Origin: Bifidobacterium breve
Lineage (GTDB): Bacteria; Bacteroidota; Bacteroidia; Flavobacteriales; Flavobacteriaceae
Length of the DNA stretch: 49,530 nucleotides
Assembly: GCA_943323545.2 (NCBI GenBank)
Contig: CALPIE020000005.1
Coordinates: 1 to 49,530, forward strand
Direction of reading: 5' to 3'
Shown here: in pieces, positions 24,898 through 34,841 of the stretch
Numbering within the stretch: the first letter of the stretch is position 1
Layout: each line of letters begins with the position of its first letter
The notes under the pieces: model-generated
What the model was told of the DNA's origin: nothing
Database searches by the model: none
Seen by the model: the letters and a program-made list of their open reading frames with translations, nothing else
Translations under genes and position numbers: made by a program

Positions 24898-25278
24898 ATG
24901 AATTCACAGTTTACAAAAATCGTAAGAATACTTTTGGGGATTATCCTTTTAGTTTTTGGGCTGAATAAATTATTGTCAGTAGCATTTATACCGCTTCCTG
25001 AATTACCAGAAAAAGCAGGCGATTTCATGACTTCATTAGGAGCAACAGGTTATGTTTTGAAGACAGTTGGTATTATTGAAATGCTTATTGGAGTAATGTT
25101 ACTATTTAAAAAATGGGTTGCGTTTGCATTAATAGTTTTAGTTCCTATTTCGTTGAATATTTTATTGTTTCATTTGTTTTTAGATGTTTCTGGTATTGCT
25201 GGTGCATTATTAGTTACTTCTTTAAACGGAATTTTAATTTACAAACATTGGCCACAATATAAATCACTTTTCTTATAA
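24898..25278 (+). CDS. DoxX family membrane protein
   Basis: 126-residue membrane protein with four hydrophobic segments. RILLGIILLVFGLNKLLSV at the N-terminus and YVLKTVGIIEMLIGVMLLFKKW in the middle match the DoxX-like family. DoxX proteins are linked to quinone/thiosulfate chemistry only in specialised cases; most, like this stand-alone one, are functionally undefined. The 189 bases upstream are AT-rich with no clear promoter box. Confidence 0.8.
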   Translation: MNSQFTKIVRILLGIILLVFGLNKLLSVAFIPLPELPEKAGDFMTSLGATGYVLKTVGIIEMLIGVMLLFKKWVAFALIVLVPISLNILLFHLFLDVSGIAGALLVTSLNGILIYKHWPQYKSLFL

Positions 25279-25306
25279 TAAAAGCACCATAGTTTAGTAA
25301 TGTTTT

Positions 25307-25340
25307 AACCATGAGTTAGTGTAATTCGTGGCTAACTTTT
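25307..25340 (-). repeat. Intergenic segment resembling a GCCACGAATTACAC repeat
   Basis: Minus strand contains GTTAGCCACGAATTACACTA, which I recall as a frequent low-complexity intergenic motif of Bacteroidota. GTTAG and CTAAC can pair. Only one copy is seen here. Confidence 0.4.
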
Positions 25341-25374
25341 ATAATAATAATGTTGCGTTTGTCTCTGTAGAGGC

Positions 25375-26055
25375 TTAATATTCTAGTTTACCTACATGAC
25401 GCATTAATCGAACAATTTTATTTTTTCTTTTGGCAATATATGGACCAGAATTAGTGGCTTTGTATCTTCTTGGGCTAGGTAAGATTGCAGCAATACTAGC
25501 GGCTTCATTAGAAGTTAGATTGGCTGCTTCTTTTTTGAACCAATGTTCTGCAGCAGCTTGCGCACCATAAACACCATCACCCATTTCGATACTATTTAAA
25601 TACACTTCCATAATGCGTTCTTTTCCCCAAATGAGTTCAATTAAAACGGTGAAATATGCTTCTAATCCTTTACGAATGTAGCTTCTACCTTGCCAAAGAA
25701 AAACGTTTTTGGCTGTTTGTTGCGAGATGGTGCTTCCTCCTTTTAATTTTCTACCTTTATTATTGTTCTTAAAAGCTTTTTGCATGGCTTTAAAATCAAA
25801 ACCATTGTGTTTTAAAAAAGTGCCATCTTCACTAGCAATAACAGCTTTTTGAAGATTTACAGATATGTTTTCAAGAGGTTCCCAATCATGACTACAAGTC
25901 ATTTCTTTTCCGTCTAACTTGTGCTCGATGGCACGTGTAATCATCAAAGGAGTAAACGGTACTGGAACCCATTTAAAAAGAATAACTAATAAAATTGAAA
26001 TTCCGAAAAACCAAAGTAAAGCTCTTCCCAACCAGCGAAAAATTTTCTTTATCAT
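25375..26055 (-). CDS. mtgA: Monofunctional biosynthetic peptidoglycan transglycosylase
   Basis: GT51 glycosyltransferase polymerising lipid II into glycan strands on the periplasmic face. One N-terminal membrane segment (~10-28), then [17 protein letters not shown] with the catalytic Glu, [38 protein letters not shown] and [14 protein letters not shown], the five GT51 motifs in order. 226 residues; no transpeptidase domain, so monofunctional. The start is 4 bases after the stop of the DAO-type oxidoreductase gene upstream, indicating an operon. Confidence 0.93.
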   Translation of the reverse strand: MIKKIFRWLGRALLWFFGISILLVILFKWVPVPFTPLMITRAIEHKLDGKEMTCSHDWEPLENISVNLQKAVIASEDGTFLKHNGFDFKAMQKAFKNNNKGRKLKGGSTISQQTAKNVFLWQGRSYIRKGLEAYFTVLIELIWGKERIMEVYLNSIEMGDGVYGAQAAAEHWFKKEAANLTSNEAASIAAILPSPRRYKATNSGPYIAKRKNKIVRLMRHVGKLEY

Positions 26056-26059
26056 ATTA

Positions 26060-27172
26060 TTAAATTAAATCGGCTAATTCTTGCCCTATTAAACTTCCGA
26101 TGGCAACACCCATTCCTCCTAATCGCACACCACAATATACATTTTCTGATAATTGAGAAACAATCGGGTTTTTACTCGACCCCAATCCCATAATGCCACT
26201 CCAACGATGCGCAATTTGAAAATCGTACTGAGGTAAAATTACTTCTTTTAATAATTGTTCCAAACGATTTTGTATTTTTTCTGTTTGGTTAAATTCGGTG
26301 GTAGTTTCGCCTTCAAAATCTAAATTTCGTCCGCCACCAAGAAGAATTCTATTCTCAAAATTTCTGAAATAATAATAGCCTTTGTCTAAGTGAAAGGTGC
26401 CTTTTATATCTAAATTCGGAATAGGTTCTGTAATTAATACTTGTGCGCGAGCAGGTTTTACAGCATTATTTGTTAGTTTTCCAGCAAAACCATTAGTAGC
26501 AAAAAGTAATTTATTGCTAGTAAAAGAATAATCGTTAATTACAATTTCAACAGCGTTATTATTATCTGTAAAAGAGGTAACTTCCGTTTGATTTAAAATC
26601 AAGATATTTTTTGAAGCAGCTAAATTTAATAAAGCTTGCATCATATTACCAGTATCAATTTGCGCTTCAAATGGATTAAAGATTAAATATTCTTTTATTC
26701 TTTTAAAATCAAATCGATCTAATTCTTTAGTAAAAACAATATTTTTAAATAAAGGTTTTAGAATTTCATTAATAAAAGGTAGTTTTTGCAAACAATCATT
26801 ATACGTATTTTCGTCATCTTTTAAAAACAATTCATATCCGCCATAAGGTTTGAAATCAAGTTTGGAATCGCCAATTATTTTTCGAAGCAATTGTAAACCA
26901 TTCCATCTTTTTTCGATCAATTGAATTACTTCCTCTTCTGTTTGGGACTTTAAATCATCTATTATTTCTGATATACTTCCAAAACAAGCAAATCCAGCAT
27001 TTTTTGTACTTGCTCCTTGTGGCAGTATTCCTTTTTCTAAAACAAGAATTTTACTTTCAGGAAATCGTTCTCGTAAATGCAAAGCACAATTAAGGCCCAC
27101 AATACCACTGCCAACAATAGTAAAATCTACATTTGAAAACCAATTTTTAATTTCCCAATAACTTAAGTTCAT
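26060..27172 (-). CDS. FAD-dependent oxidoreductase (DAO/DadA family)
   Basis: 370-residue flavoprotein of the glycine/D-amino-acid oxidase superfamily. The FAD-binding motif is [32 protein letters not shown] (~17-48, GxGxxG then the ribose Glu), followed by [26 protein letters not shown] and [15 protein letters not shown] lie in the second half, and [18 protein letters not shown] at the end closes the FAD site. The substrate could be a D-amino acid or another amine; unresolved. It is the first gene of an operon with mtgA; a D-amino-acid link to peptidoglycan is conceivable but unproven. Confidence 0.85.
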   Translation of the reverse strand: MNLSYWEIKNWFSNVDFTIVGSGIVGLNCALHLRERFPESKILVLEKGILPQGASTKNAGFACFGSISEIIDDLKSQTEEEVIQLIEKRWNGLQLLRKIIGDSKLDFKPYGGYELFLKDDENTYNDCLQKLPFINEILKPLFKNIVFTKELDRFDFKRIKEYLIFNPFEAQIDTGNMMQALLNLAASKNILILNQTEVTSFTDNNNAVEIVINDYSFTSNKLLFATNGFAGKLTNNAVKPARAQVLITEPIPNLDIKGTFHLDKGYYYFRNFENRILLGGGRNLDFEGETTTEFNQTEKIQNRLEQLLKEVILPQYDFQIAHRWSGIMGLGSSKNPIVSQLSENVYCGVRLGGMGVAIGSLIGQELADLI

Positions 27173-27352
27173 TTTAAAAAAAATTTATATAAAAATAGTT
27201 TTTTTTCAATTCTAGCACTAATTTTTTTCAACACAATTATTAAATGTTTAAAACAATTATAAAAAAAGTAAACATACAATACGATAAGGCTATGTATTTA
27301 ATCGATTTGTTAATATTTTTTTTATTTTTTATCAAAACTGCAAAAATAATAT

Positions 27353-27360
27353 TAAATTTG
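27353..27360 (+). promoter_or_regulatory. Predicted -7 box of the T9SS metallopeptidase
   Basis: TAAATTTG (TAnnTTTG), 30 bases before the ATG at 27391. The rest of the 218-base upstream region is AT-rich with nothing else recognisable. Confidence 0.45.
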
Positions 27361-27390
27361 ATTTTTTATTTTTAGTCAAATCCCAATTTT

Positions 27391-30300
27391 ATGAAAATTA
27401 AATTACTATCAATTGCGTTTTTAACAATGACGAGCTTTGGGTTCGCGCAACAAAAAGGTTCTTTTTGGAAAACAACAACAAGGACAAATGCACCTGCTTT
27501 AGATAGCAGAATGCAATTACCAACTACAAATCTTTTTGATTTAGACATCAATTCGATGCGGACAAACCTTTCCAGTTCACCCAATAGAAATGCTACAGCA
27601 ATTACTTCGGCAACTATTTTATCGATTCCTAATGCTGATGGGCAAATGGAACGATTTAGAGTTTATGAAAACTCTACAATGGAACCCGCATTACAAGCTA
27701 GATATCCTCAAATTAGATCGTATATTGGAATCGGAATTGACAATCCAACATCAACTACTTACGTTAGTTTTTCGCCACTTGGGTTTAAAGCAATGATAAT
27801 GAGTGCTGATAAACCAGTTGTTTTTATAGAACCAGTTTCTCAAGATTTAATAACATATTCTGTTTATAAAAGATCAGATAAAAAAGCCGATTTGAATAAA
27901 TTTGAATGTACCGTTGTAGATGTATTAGCACCTCAAACTGATGCGAGTATGTTAAGACCTAATGCAGATGATGCTACTTTAAGAACATTCCGTTTGGCTT
28001 TATCTGTTACTGGTGAGTATACTACTTATTTTGGCGGAACAAAAGCATTGGCGTTAGCTGCAATGAATAATTCAATGACGCGAGTAAATGGGGTTTTTGA
28101 AAAAGATTTTGCAGTTAGAATGGTACTTGTTGCCAATAATGATTTGGTTATTTATACTAATGCGTCAACCGATCCATATTCACCTGTAACTAGTTTATCC
28201 AATTGGAATGCTCAATTACAGTCTACTTTAACTTCTGTTATTGGTGAGGCTAATTATGATGTCGGACATTTATTTGGCGCTTCAGGTGGTGGAGGAAATG
28301 CAGGATGTATTGGTTGTGTATGTATAAACGGCTCAAAAGGAAGTGGCTACACTTCACCTAGCAATGGAATTCCTTCTGGAGACACTTTTGATATCGATTA
28401 TGTAGCACATGAATTTGGACATCAATTTGGTGGTAATCATACTTTTTCTATGAATAATGAGGGAACTGGAGCGAATATGGAGCCAGGTTCTGGTTCGACT
28501 ATTATGGGATATGCTGGAATTACGAACCAAGATGTACAACCTAATTCAGATGCTTATTTTCATGCTATTAGTATTCAACAAGTTACAAATAACATTAAAA
28601 ATAAAACTTGTCAAACCAACACAGCAACTGGAAATGCAATTCCAACTGCAGGTGCAGGTTTAGATTATACTATACCTAAAAGCACTCCATTTATGTTAAC
28701 AGGTAGTGGTTCTGATGCAAACGGTGATGTTTTAACTTACAACTGGGAGCAATTTAACAATGCAGCTTCAACAGCAACCGGAGTGAATTCTGCAGCTAGC
28801 GCAACAAGGACTACTGGTCCGACTTTCAGATCTTACAATTCATCTACTTTTCCTGTACGTTATTTTCCAAATATGACAAGAGTTTTAGCAGGAGCAACAA
28901 CAACTGCTGGTACCGAAATCATTGTTGAAGCATTGCCATCAGTAGCAAGAACAATGAATTTTAGATTAACTGTTCGTGATAACAGAGCAGGTGGTTCAGC
29001 TAACAATAGTGACGATATGATTGTAACTGTGAATGGAACTGCTGGACCTTTTTCAGTGAGTGCTCCAAATACAGCAGTTTCTTATGTAGGAGGAAGTTCA
29101 CAAACAGTAACTTGGGTTGTTGCTGGTACTACGGCGAACAATGTAAACTGTGCAAATGTTGATATTTTAATTTCTACAAATGGCGGAACTACTTGGTCAA
29201 TTTTATTAGCAGCCACTCCAAATGACGGAGCACAAGCTGTTACCATTCCAAATACACCTGGTACAACAAACAGAATCATGGTGAAAGGAACCAATCATAT
29301 TTTCTTTGATGTTTCAAATACCAACTTTACCATTACAGCTGGTTCTACAGATACTGTTGCGCCAACAGCTCCAACATTGTCAGCTTCTGGAACTACTGAA
29401 ACAATAACAAACTTATCATGGTCTGGTGCGACAGATAACGTTGCGGTAACAGGTTATGATGTATATCAAAATGGAGCTTTCAAAGCGTCAACAGCATCAA
29501 CATCATTTACAGTAACAGGTTTAACAGCAACAATGGCATATACTTTTACGGTAAGAGCAAAAGATGCAGCAGGAAATGTTTCTGTAGATAGTAATGTTGT
29601 TAATGTTACTACTTTAACACCAGTACCTGATACTACTGCTCCTACTGCTCCAACATTATTAGCTTCCGGAACAACTACAACCACAACCAATTTATCATGG
29701 TCTGGTGCTACAGATAACGTGGCTGTAACAGGTTATGATGTTTATCAAAATGGTGTTTTCAGAGCGTCAACTGCTTCTTCAACTTATGCAGTAACAGGTT
29801 TGACAGCCTCTACAACATACTTATTTACAGTTAGAGCAAAAGATGCTGCAGGAAATGTTTCTACTGATAGTAATTCGGTTTCTGTAACAACTTTAGCAGT
29901 ACCAACAGTAACCTATTGTGCTTCTCGAGGAAATAACACTGCTGATGAATTTATAAATAGAGTTCAATTGGGAACGATAAATAATATTTCTGGAAATAAT
30001 GGAGGTTACGCAGACTTTACGGCATTATCAACAAATTTAGTTAGTGGAACAAGTAATTCTATTACCATTACTCCAACATGGACTGGCACAATATTTAGAG
30101 AAGCCTACAGAGTTTGGATTGATTATAACAAAGATGGAGATTTCCTTGATTCTGGAGAACAAGTGGTAAATGTTACTAGAACAACAGCTACTCCTATAGC
30201 AAGAAGTTTCACGGTTCCAACAACTGCATTATTAGGTACAACCAGAATGCGTGTGTCTATGAAATACAATGCTTCTCCAACTTCATGTGAGACTTTTGCA

Positions 30301-30597
30301 GACGGAGAAGTTGAAGACTATACTGTGAATATTAACGCTACAGCCAGAGATGAAGTAGCATCAAATAATATAGTTGCGTTCAACTTATTTCCAAATCCAG
30401 TTAAAGGTGATGTATTGAATATCTCAAATCTTGATTTGGATTCAACGTATAGAATTTTCAACATGATGGGTCAAGAATTAGGAAGAGGCGTAATAGAAAA
30501 CGAAAGCATCAATGTTGGTTCCTTAGCTTCAGGAACTTATTTAATTGAAGTTTCTAATGCTAATGGTTCTACTTCAAAACGATTTATTAAACAATAA
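27391..30597 (+). CDS. Secreted reprolysin-like metallopeptidase with Fn3, GEVED and T9SS domains
   Basis: 1068-residue secreted multidomain zinc protease. Signal peptide ~1-19; a propeptide-like region to ~200; the metzincin catalytic domain with HEFGHQFGGNH (His340, Glu341, His344, His350) and the Met-turn STIMGYAG; a Ca/beta region to ~650; two fibronectin type III domains (~653-740 and ~747-833) that are near duplicates; a GEVED domain (~842-985, IDYNKDGDF through FADGEVEDY); and a C-terminal T9SS sorting domain (~992-1068, NLFPNPVKGD to RFIKQ). Probably degrades external protein for nutrition. A terminator follows. Confidence 0.92.
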   Translation: MKIKLLSIAFLTMTSFGFAQQKGSFWKTTTRTNAPALDSRMQLPTTNLFDLDINSMRTNLSSSPNRNATAITSATILSIPNADGQMERFRVYENSTMEPALQARYPQIRSYIGIGIDNPTSTTYVSFSPLGFKAMIMSADKPVVFIEPVSQDLITYSVYKRSDKKADLNKFECTVVDVLAPQTDASMLRPNADDATLRTFRLALSVTGEYTTYFGGTKALALAAMNNSMTRVNGVFEKDFAVRMVLVANNDLVIYTNASTDPYSPVTSLSNWNAQLQSTLTSVIGEANYDVGHLFGASGGGGNAGCIGCVCINGSKGSGYTSPSNGIPSGDTFDIDYVAHEFGHQFGGNHTFSMNNEGTGANMEPGSGSTIMGYAGITNQDVQPNSDAYFHAISIQQVTNNIKNKTCQTNTATGNAIPTAGAGLDYTIPKSTPFMLTGSGSDANGDVLTYNWEQFNNAASTATGVNSAASATRTTGPTFRSYNSSTFPVRYFPNMTRVLAGATTTAGTEIIVEALPSVARTMNFRLTVRDNRAGGSANNSDDMIVTVNGTAGPFSVSAPNTAVSYVGGSSQTVTWVVAGTTANNVNCANVDILISTNGGTTWSILLAATPNDGAQAVTIPNTPGTTNRIMVKGTNHIFFDVSNTNFTITAGSTDTVAPTAPTLSASGTTETITNLSWSGATDNVAVTGYDVYQNGAFKASTASTSFTVTGLTATMAYTFTVRAKDAAGNVSVDSNVVNVTTLTPVPDTTAPTAPTLLASGTTTTTTNLSWSGATDNVAVTGYDVYQNGVFRASTASSTYAVTGLTASTTYLFTVRAKDAAGNVSTDSNSVSVTTLAVPTVTYCASRGNNTADEFINRVQLGTINNISGNNGGYADFTALSTNLVSGTSNSITITPTWTGTIFREAYRVWIDYNKDGDFLDSGEQVVNVTRTTATPIARSFTVPTTALLGTTRMRVSMKYNASPTSCETFADGEVEDYTVNINATARDEVASNNIVAFNLFPNPVKGDVLNISNLDLDSTYRIFNMMGQELGRGVIENESINVGSLASGTYLIEVSNANGSTSKRFIKQ

Positions 30598-30614
30598 TCC
30601 AATAGTAATTTTTT

Positions 30615-30645
30615 AAAAGCCATGCTGAAAAGTGTGGCTTTTTTT
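30615..30645 (+). terminator. Terminator of the T9SS metallopeptidase
   Basis: AAAAGCCA and TGGCTTTT flank a 12-base loop, followed by a T-run. Confidence 0.8.
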
Positions 30646-30695
30646 ATTAAAATATTTTGCTACTTTTAACCAATTATTAAAATCTGTAATTAAAA

Positions 30696-32597
30696 ATGAA
30701 GAAAATAGTTTTTATAATCTTAAGTATCATGAGTCTAAGCGCATCGGCACAACAAGCATTGTCTCCAGAATTACTATGGAAATTAGGAAGAGTATCCGTT
30801 TTAGGAATTTCCAAAGACGGAAAATCGATTGTCTATAAAGTGGCAACGCCTACTATGGAAGAGAATAAATCCAATTCAAAAATCTATACAATTCCAGTTA
30901 CTGGTGGAATTCCAAACGAAGTAACCGATACAAAAGCGTTGCTTAATGACAAAAATGTATCTCCCGATGGACAATTTATTTTATCAACTCAAGAAGTGCA
31001 AACCGAAACTATTTTGGGAAAGGATATCTATCCAAATTTAACAAAATCAAATGCGCAAATCTATAACGGTTTGGATTATCGTCATTGGGATACTTGGAAT
31101 AACGGAACACACAATCACGTATTTTACGCGCCAAATAAAGAAAAGGTTACTCCAATTGATATCATGAAAGGGGAAAATTTCGATTCACCTCAAAAACCGT
31201 TTGGTGGCGATGAAGATTATATCTGGTCGCCCGATAGTAAAAGCATCATTTATGTTTGCAAAAAGAAATCGGGAACAGCCTATGCGATTTCGACCAACAC
31301 CGATTTGTACGAATACAATCTCGAAACAAAAACCACAAAAAACCTGACCGAAAGTAATTTAGGTTACGACACCAATCCGGCGTTTTCTCCCAATGGTGAT
31401 TTGACTTGGCTGCAAATGAAACGCGATGGTTATGAAGCCGATAAAAATGATATTATCGTTCGTTTTAAAGGAATGGATATTAATTTAACCGGAGGTTGGG
31501 ATGGAAGTGTAGATAGTTTTAATTGGAGTGCCGACGGTAAGAAAGTCTATTTTACTGCCGCAGTTGACGGAACCAAACAACTCTTTGAAGTTAATTTTCC
31601 TGGTTTAACAAAAATTGCAGTGTTAGTAAGACAAGTAACCAATGGCGATTTTGATGTATCGGATGTTATCGGATTTTCTGGTGATAACGTTATTGTTACA
31701 AGAACCGATATGAATCACGCTGCTGAAATCTATTCGTATGATTTAATGAAAAAAACATGGTTGCAATTGACTAAAGTTAATGACGAAACCTACAGCAAAC
31801 TTTCATTGCCAAAGTATGAAAGACGTTATGTGACAACAACCGACGGAAAGAAAATGCTTGTATGGGTAATTCTTCCTCCTAATTTTGATAAAACTAAAAA
31901 ATACCCAACACTATTGTATTGTCAAGGTGGACCACAATCTCCTTTGACACAAAGTTATTCTTTTAGATGGAATTTCTCTTTAATGGCTTCTCAAGGATAT
32001 GTGATTGTAGCTCCCAATCGCCGTGGAATGTACGGTCATGGTGTAAAATGGAACGAGCAAATCTCCGGCGATTGGGGCGGACAAGTTATGGACGATTACC
32101 TTTCAGCGATTGATAATGTCTCAAAAGAAAGTTATGTAGATAAAGCAAGATTAGGATGCGTTGGAGCGAGTTACGGAGGTTACTCGGTATTTTATTTAGC
32201 CGGAATTCACAATAACCGATTCAAAACTTTCATCGCACATGATGGTGTTTTTAACACCCAAAGTATGTTCGGAACTACCGAAGAAGTATTCTTTAACAAC
32301 TGGGATTTTGGTGGTGCCTATTGGGAAAAAGATAATAAAGTTGCACAAAAATCATACACAACTTTCAACCCAATAAATTATGTCGATAAATGGAACACGC
32401 CAATATTAATCATTCAAGGAGGAAATGATTTCCGAGTGTGTATCGGACAATCGCAAGAAGCGTTTCAAGCGGCACAATTACGGGGAATAAAAAGCCGATT
32501 TTTATATTTCCCAGAAGAAAATCACTGGGTGCTAAAACCACAAAATGCGATGGTTTGGCAAAGTGAGTTTTATAAGTGGTTAAAGGAGACGTTGTAG
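30696..32597 (+). CDS. S9 family prolyl-oligopeptidase-like serine peptidase
   Basis: Secreted or periplasmic peptidase. Signal peptide ~1-19 (MKKIVFIILSIMSLSASAQ); an N-terminal beta-propeller with WD-like blades (YIWSPDSKSIIY, PAFSPNGDLTW, FNWSADGKKVYF); and a C-terminal alpha/beta-hydrolase with the nucleophile Ser492 in GASYGGYS, Asp578 in GGNDFRV and His610 in PEENHWVL. 633 residues, typical for DPP4/acylaminoacyl-peptidase-like S9 proteins, which remove dipeptides or acyl-amino acids from oligopeptides. It follows the metallopeptidase and could process its products. Confidence 0.92.
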   Translation: MKKIVFIILSIMSLSASAQQALSPELLWKLGRVSVLGISKDGKSIVYKVATPTMEENKSNSKIYTIPVTGGIPNEVTDTKALLNDKNVSPDGQFILSTQEVQTETILGKDIYPNLTKSNAQIYNGLDYRHWDTWNNGTHNHVFYAPNKEKVTPIDIMKGENFDSPQKPFGGDEDYIWSPDSKSIIYVCKKKSGTAYAISTNTDLYEYNLETKTTKNLTESNLGYDTNPAFSPNGDLTWLQMKRDGYEADKNDIIVRFKGMDINLTGGWDGSVDSFNWSADGKKVYFTAAVDGTKQLFEVNFPGLTKIAVLVRQVTNGDFDVSDVIGFSGDNVIVTRTDMNHAAEIYSYDLMKKTWLQLTKVNDETYSKLSLPKYERRYVTTTDGKKMLVWVILPPNFDKTKKYPTLLYCQGGPQSPLTQSYSFRWNFSLMASQGYVIVAPNRRGMYGHGVKWNEQISGDWGGQVMDDYLSAIDNVSKESYVDKARLGCVGASYGGYSVFYLAGIHNNRFKTFIAHDGVFNTQSMFGTTEEVFFNNWDFGGAYWEKDNKVAQKSYTTFNPINYVDKWNTPILIIQGGNDFRVCIGQSQEAFQAAQLRGIKSRFLYFPEENHWVLKPQNAMVWQSEFYKWLKETL

Positions 32598-32679
32598 TAA
32601 TTTGACATTTTAGTACTACTATAAAGTACTTATACCGTAAAAACTTCTATTTGAAAACTATATATTTATAAATACTCTT

Positions 32680-33108
32680 ATGAAAGTATTATCTACAATT
32701 TTGATTTTAATTTCCAATTTGACAATATATTCTCAATCGGATGAGGTTGTTGGTAATTACACACTTAAACTCGAAACTGTAGATAAAGATGTTTTTGAAT
32801 ATCAATTAACTTTATCTCAAGATGGAACATTTTCTTTTCATTATTATTCATATATAAAGCATGGAATTCCGCCCGAAAAAAATTACTATGGTAAAGGAAA
32901 ATGGACTGTTGAAAACAAGGTGATTTCTTTTTTTTCAGATAAGAAAAATGACTTTGATGAAAAATACACGATGGATTTTACAGGTTCCAAGGCCAGATTT
33001 ATCATAAAATCGCCCAGAGATAAATCAGATCAAATAATAAAAACTAGACTTAAGTTTTTAAAATCGGAAGTCCCATGGATGGGAGCAATAGAAATGTTAA
33101 AAATATGA
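32680..33108 (+). CDS. Small secreted lipocalin-like protein, unknown function
   Basis: 142-residue protein with a signal peptide (MKVLSTILILISNLTIYSQ, ~1-19) and a beta-rich body, VVGNYTLKLETVDKDVFEYQLTLSQDGTFSFHYYS then GKGKWTVENKVISFFSDK. The pattern of a G-x-Y start, alternating strands and a GKGKW turn resembles the lipocalin-like/DUF families common in Bacteroidota, but no specific family is recognised. No lipobox Cys, so soluble in the periplasm or exported. Confidence 0.6.
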   Translation: MKVLSTILILISNLTIYSQSDEVVGNYTLKLETVDKDVFEYQLTLSQDGTFSFHYYSYIKHGIPPEKNYYGKGKWTVENKVISFFSDKKNDFDEKYTMDFTGSKARFIIKSPRDKSDQIIKTRLKFLKSEVPWMGAIEMLKI

Positions 33109-33168
33109 ATGCAAATTGTAAAATTTAATTCAACATAGATGAACCTTCATAGTATATTCTTTCATAAA

Positions 33169-33205
33169 AAAACCCCGACTTCAATCTGAAATCGGGGTTT
33201 TCTAT
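33169..33205. terminator. Bidirectional terminator
   Basis: AAAACCCCGA and TCGGGGTTTT with a further TTCA/TGAA extension around an ATC loop. It serves ahcY (-) and the small secreted protein (+). Confidence 0.88.
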
Positions 33206-33253
33206 TTTTTAAATCTAAAGATCTAACTATCTAAGCCAGTCTAAGAAGTCTAA

Positions 33254-34570
33254 TTAGTATCTATAATATTCCGGTTTAAACGGTCCATCAACGCCAACAC
33301 CAATATATTCAGCTTGGTCTGCTCGTAATGTTTCCAACTCAACTCCTAATTTAGCAAGGTGTAACATCGCCACTTTTTCATCCAAATGTTTTGGCAACAT
33401 GTAAACGTCGTTGTTATACGCTGCGCTGTTTTTCCACAATTCAATTTGCGCTAAAGTTTGATTGGTAAACGAGTTACTCATTACAAAACTTGGGTGACCT
33501 GTAGCACAACCTAAGTTTACCAAACGACCTTCTGCTAAAATAAGAATGTCTTTTCCAGCGATAGTGTATTTATCTACTTGAGGTTTGATTTCTACTTTAG
33601 AAGCACCATGGTTAGCATTCAACCAAGCCATATCAATTTCGTTATCAAAGTGACCAATATTACAAACAATCGTTTTGTCTTTCATTTGTTCGAAATGAGA
33701 ACCTAAAACAATGTCTTTATTTCCAGTAGTGGTAATAATGATATCAGCAGTAGCAATAACGGTATTTAGTTTTTTAACTTCAAATCCGTCCATCGCAGCT
33801 TGCAACGCACAAATCGGGTCAATTTCGGTTACTGTTACAATAGAACCAGCACCTCTAAAAGAAGCAGCCGTTCCTTTACCAACGTCACCATATCCACAAA
33901 CGATTACTCTTTTTCCGGCTAACATAATATCGGTAGCTCTACGAACCGCATCAACTGCAGATTCTTTACAACCGTATTTGTTGTCGAATTTCGATTTAGT
34001 AACCGAGTCATTAACGTTTATTGCAGGCATTGGTAATGTTCCAGCTTTTACTCTTTCGTAAAGTCTGTGAACTCCAGTTGTAGTTTCTTCTGATAATCCT
34101 TTAATTCCAGCAACCAATTCCGGAAAACGGTCAATAACCATATTCGTCAAATCGCCACCATCATCTAAAATCATGTTCAACGGTTTTCTGTCTTCACCAA
34201 AGAATAAAGTTTGTTCAATACACCAATCAAAATCTTCTTCATTCAAACCTTTCCATGCATAAACCTGAATTCCAGCAGCAGCAATTGCAGCAGCAGCTTG
34301 ATCTTGTGTTGAGAAAATGTTACAAGACGACCAAGTAACTTCTGCACCCAAAGCAATTAAAGTTTCAATTAAAACAGCAGTTTGTATTGTCATGTGTAAA
34401 CATCCTGCTATACGAGCTCCTTTTAAAGGTTGTTCGTTTTTGTACTCAGCTCTTAAAGCCATTAAACCTGGCATTTCTGCTTCGGCTAATTCAATCTCTT
34501 TTCTTCCCCAAGCTGCAAGTGAAATATCTTTCACTTTAAAAGCCACATAAGGTAATGTTTGTGTACTCAT
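33254..34570 (-). CDS. ahcY: S-adenosyl-L-homocysteine hydrolase
   Basis: Splits SAH into adenosine and homocysteine, relieving product inhibition of SAM methyltransferases. Visible: [17 protein letters not shown] at the start, [16 protein letters not shown] (~57-72), [24 protein letters not shown] block [16 protein letters not shown], the NAD-binding [21 protein letters not shown] (~219-239), and the C-terminal [10 protein letters not shown] with the tetramer-completing Lys and Tyr. 438 residues, typical. A well-spaced promoter is at 34604-34635. Confidence 0.95.
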   Translation of the reverse strand: MSTQTLPYVAFKVKDISLAAWGRKEIELAEAEMPGLMALRAEYKNEQPLKGARIAGCLHMTIQTAVLIETLIALGAEVTWSSCNIFSTQDQAAAAIAAAGIQVYAWKGLNEEDFDWCIEQTLFFGEDRKPLNMILDDGGDLTNMVIDRFPELVAGIKGLSEETTTGVHRLYERVKAGTLPMPAINVNDSVTKSKFDNKYGCKESAVDAVRRATDIMLAGKRVIVCGYGDVGKGTAASFRGAGSIVTVTEIDPICALQAAMDGFEVKKLNTVIATADIIITTTGNKDIVLGSHFEQMKDKTIVCNIGHFDNEIDMAWLNANHGASKVEIKPQVDKYTIAGKDILILAEGRLVNLGCATGHPSFVMSNSFTNQTLAQIELWKNSAAYNNDVYMLPKHLDEKVAMLHLAKLGVELETLRADQAEYIGVGVDGPFKPEYYRY

Positions 34571-34603
34571 CTATTGTGTATATTTGTTTTTTAAATTGTG
34601 GCG

Positions 34604-34635
34604 CAAAATTACGAAATAACTTTTTATATTTTCAA
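34604..34635 (-). promoter_or_regulatory. Predicted ahcY promoter
   Basis: Minus strand: TTG (34635-34633) and TAATTTTG (34611-34604) separated by 21 bases, the Bacteroidota -33/-7 arrangement, 33 bases before the ATG. Confidence 0.6.
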
Positions 34636-34734
34636 ACATTTATGTTATTTTGTGAATTGTTTATTTTTATAAAGGTTTGAAAAACAATTAACTATTTTAA
34701 TTTGAAGTTATCATTTCGATTTTTTTGAAGCTAT

Positions 34735-34826
34735 TTCCTGCTTTCGCCTTTATCTTTTTTAAGGATTTGCCATCGCTACCGCTCTGGCCAATCCTCAAAA
34801 AAGGATGTCGGCTCTATCAGGGCTAG
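34735..34826 (+). repeat. Hairpin element with CCTGCTTTC...CAGGGCTAG ends, copy 2 (long form)
   Basis: Outer CCTG (34737-34740) pairs with CAGG (34818-34821). Inside, a long hairpin: TTTTTT/AAAAAA, AAGGATT/AATCCT and GCCA/TGGC. It shares GCTTTC and GGGCTAGAA with copy 1 at 19951. It ends 15 bases before the phosphopantetheinyl transferase start; the rest of the 271-base gap holds only the ahcY promoter. Confidence 0.75.
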
Positions 34827-34841
34827 AAAATTAACTATATC

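Noticed and set aside
28354..28663. Open frames on both strands within the metallopeptidase catalytic domain
   Set aside because: They lie wholly inside a well-supported coding sequence and show no domain or promoter.
29350..29890. CRISPR or DNA-level tandem repeat in the metallopeptidase gene
   Set aside because: The similarity is explained by two Fn3 domains in one continuous reading frame.
34571..34841. A hidden small gene upstream of the phosphopantetheinyl transferase
   Set aside because: No frame with a credible start or composition; the region is explained by the ahcY promoter and the hairpin element.
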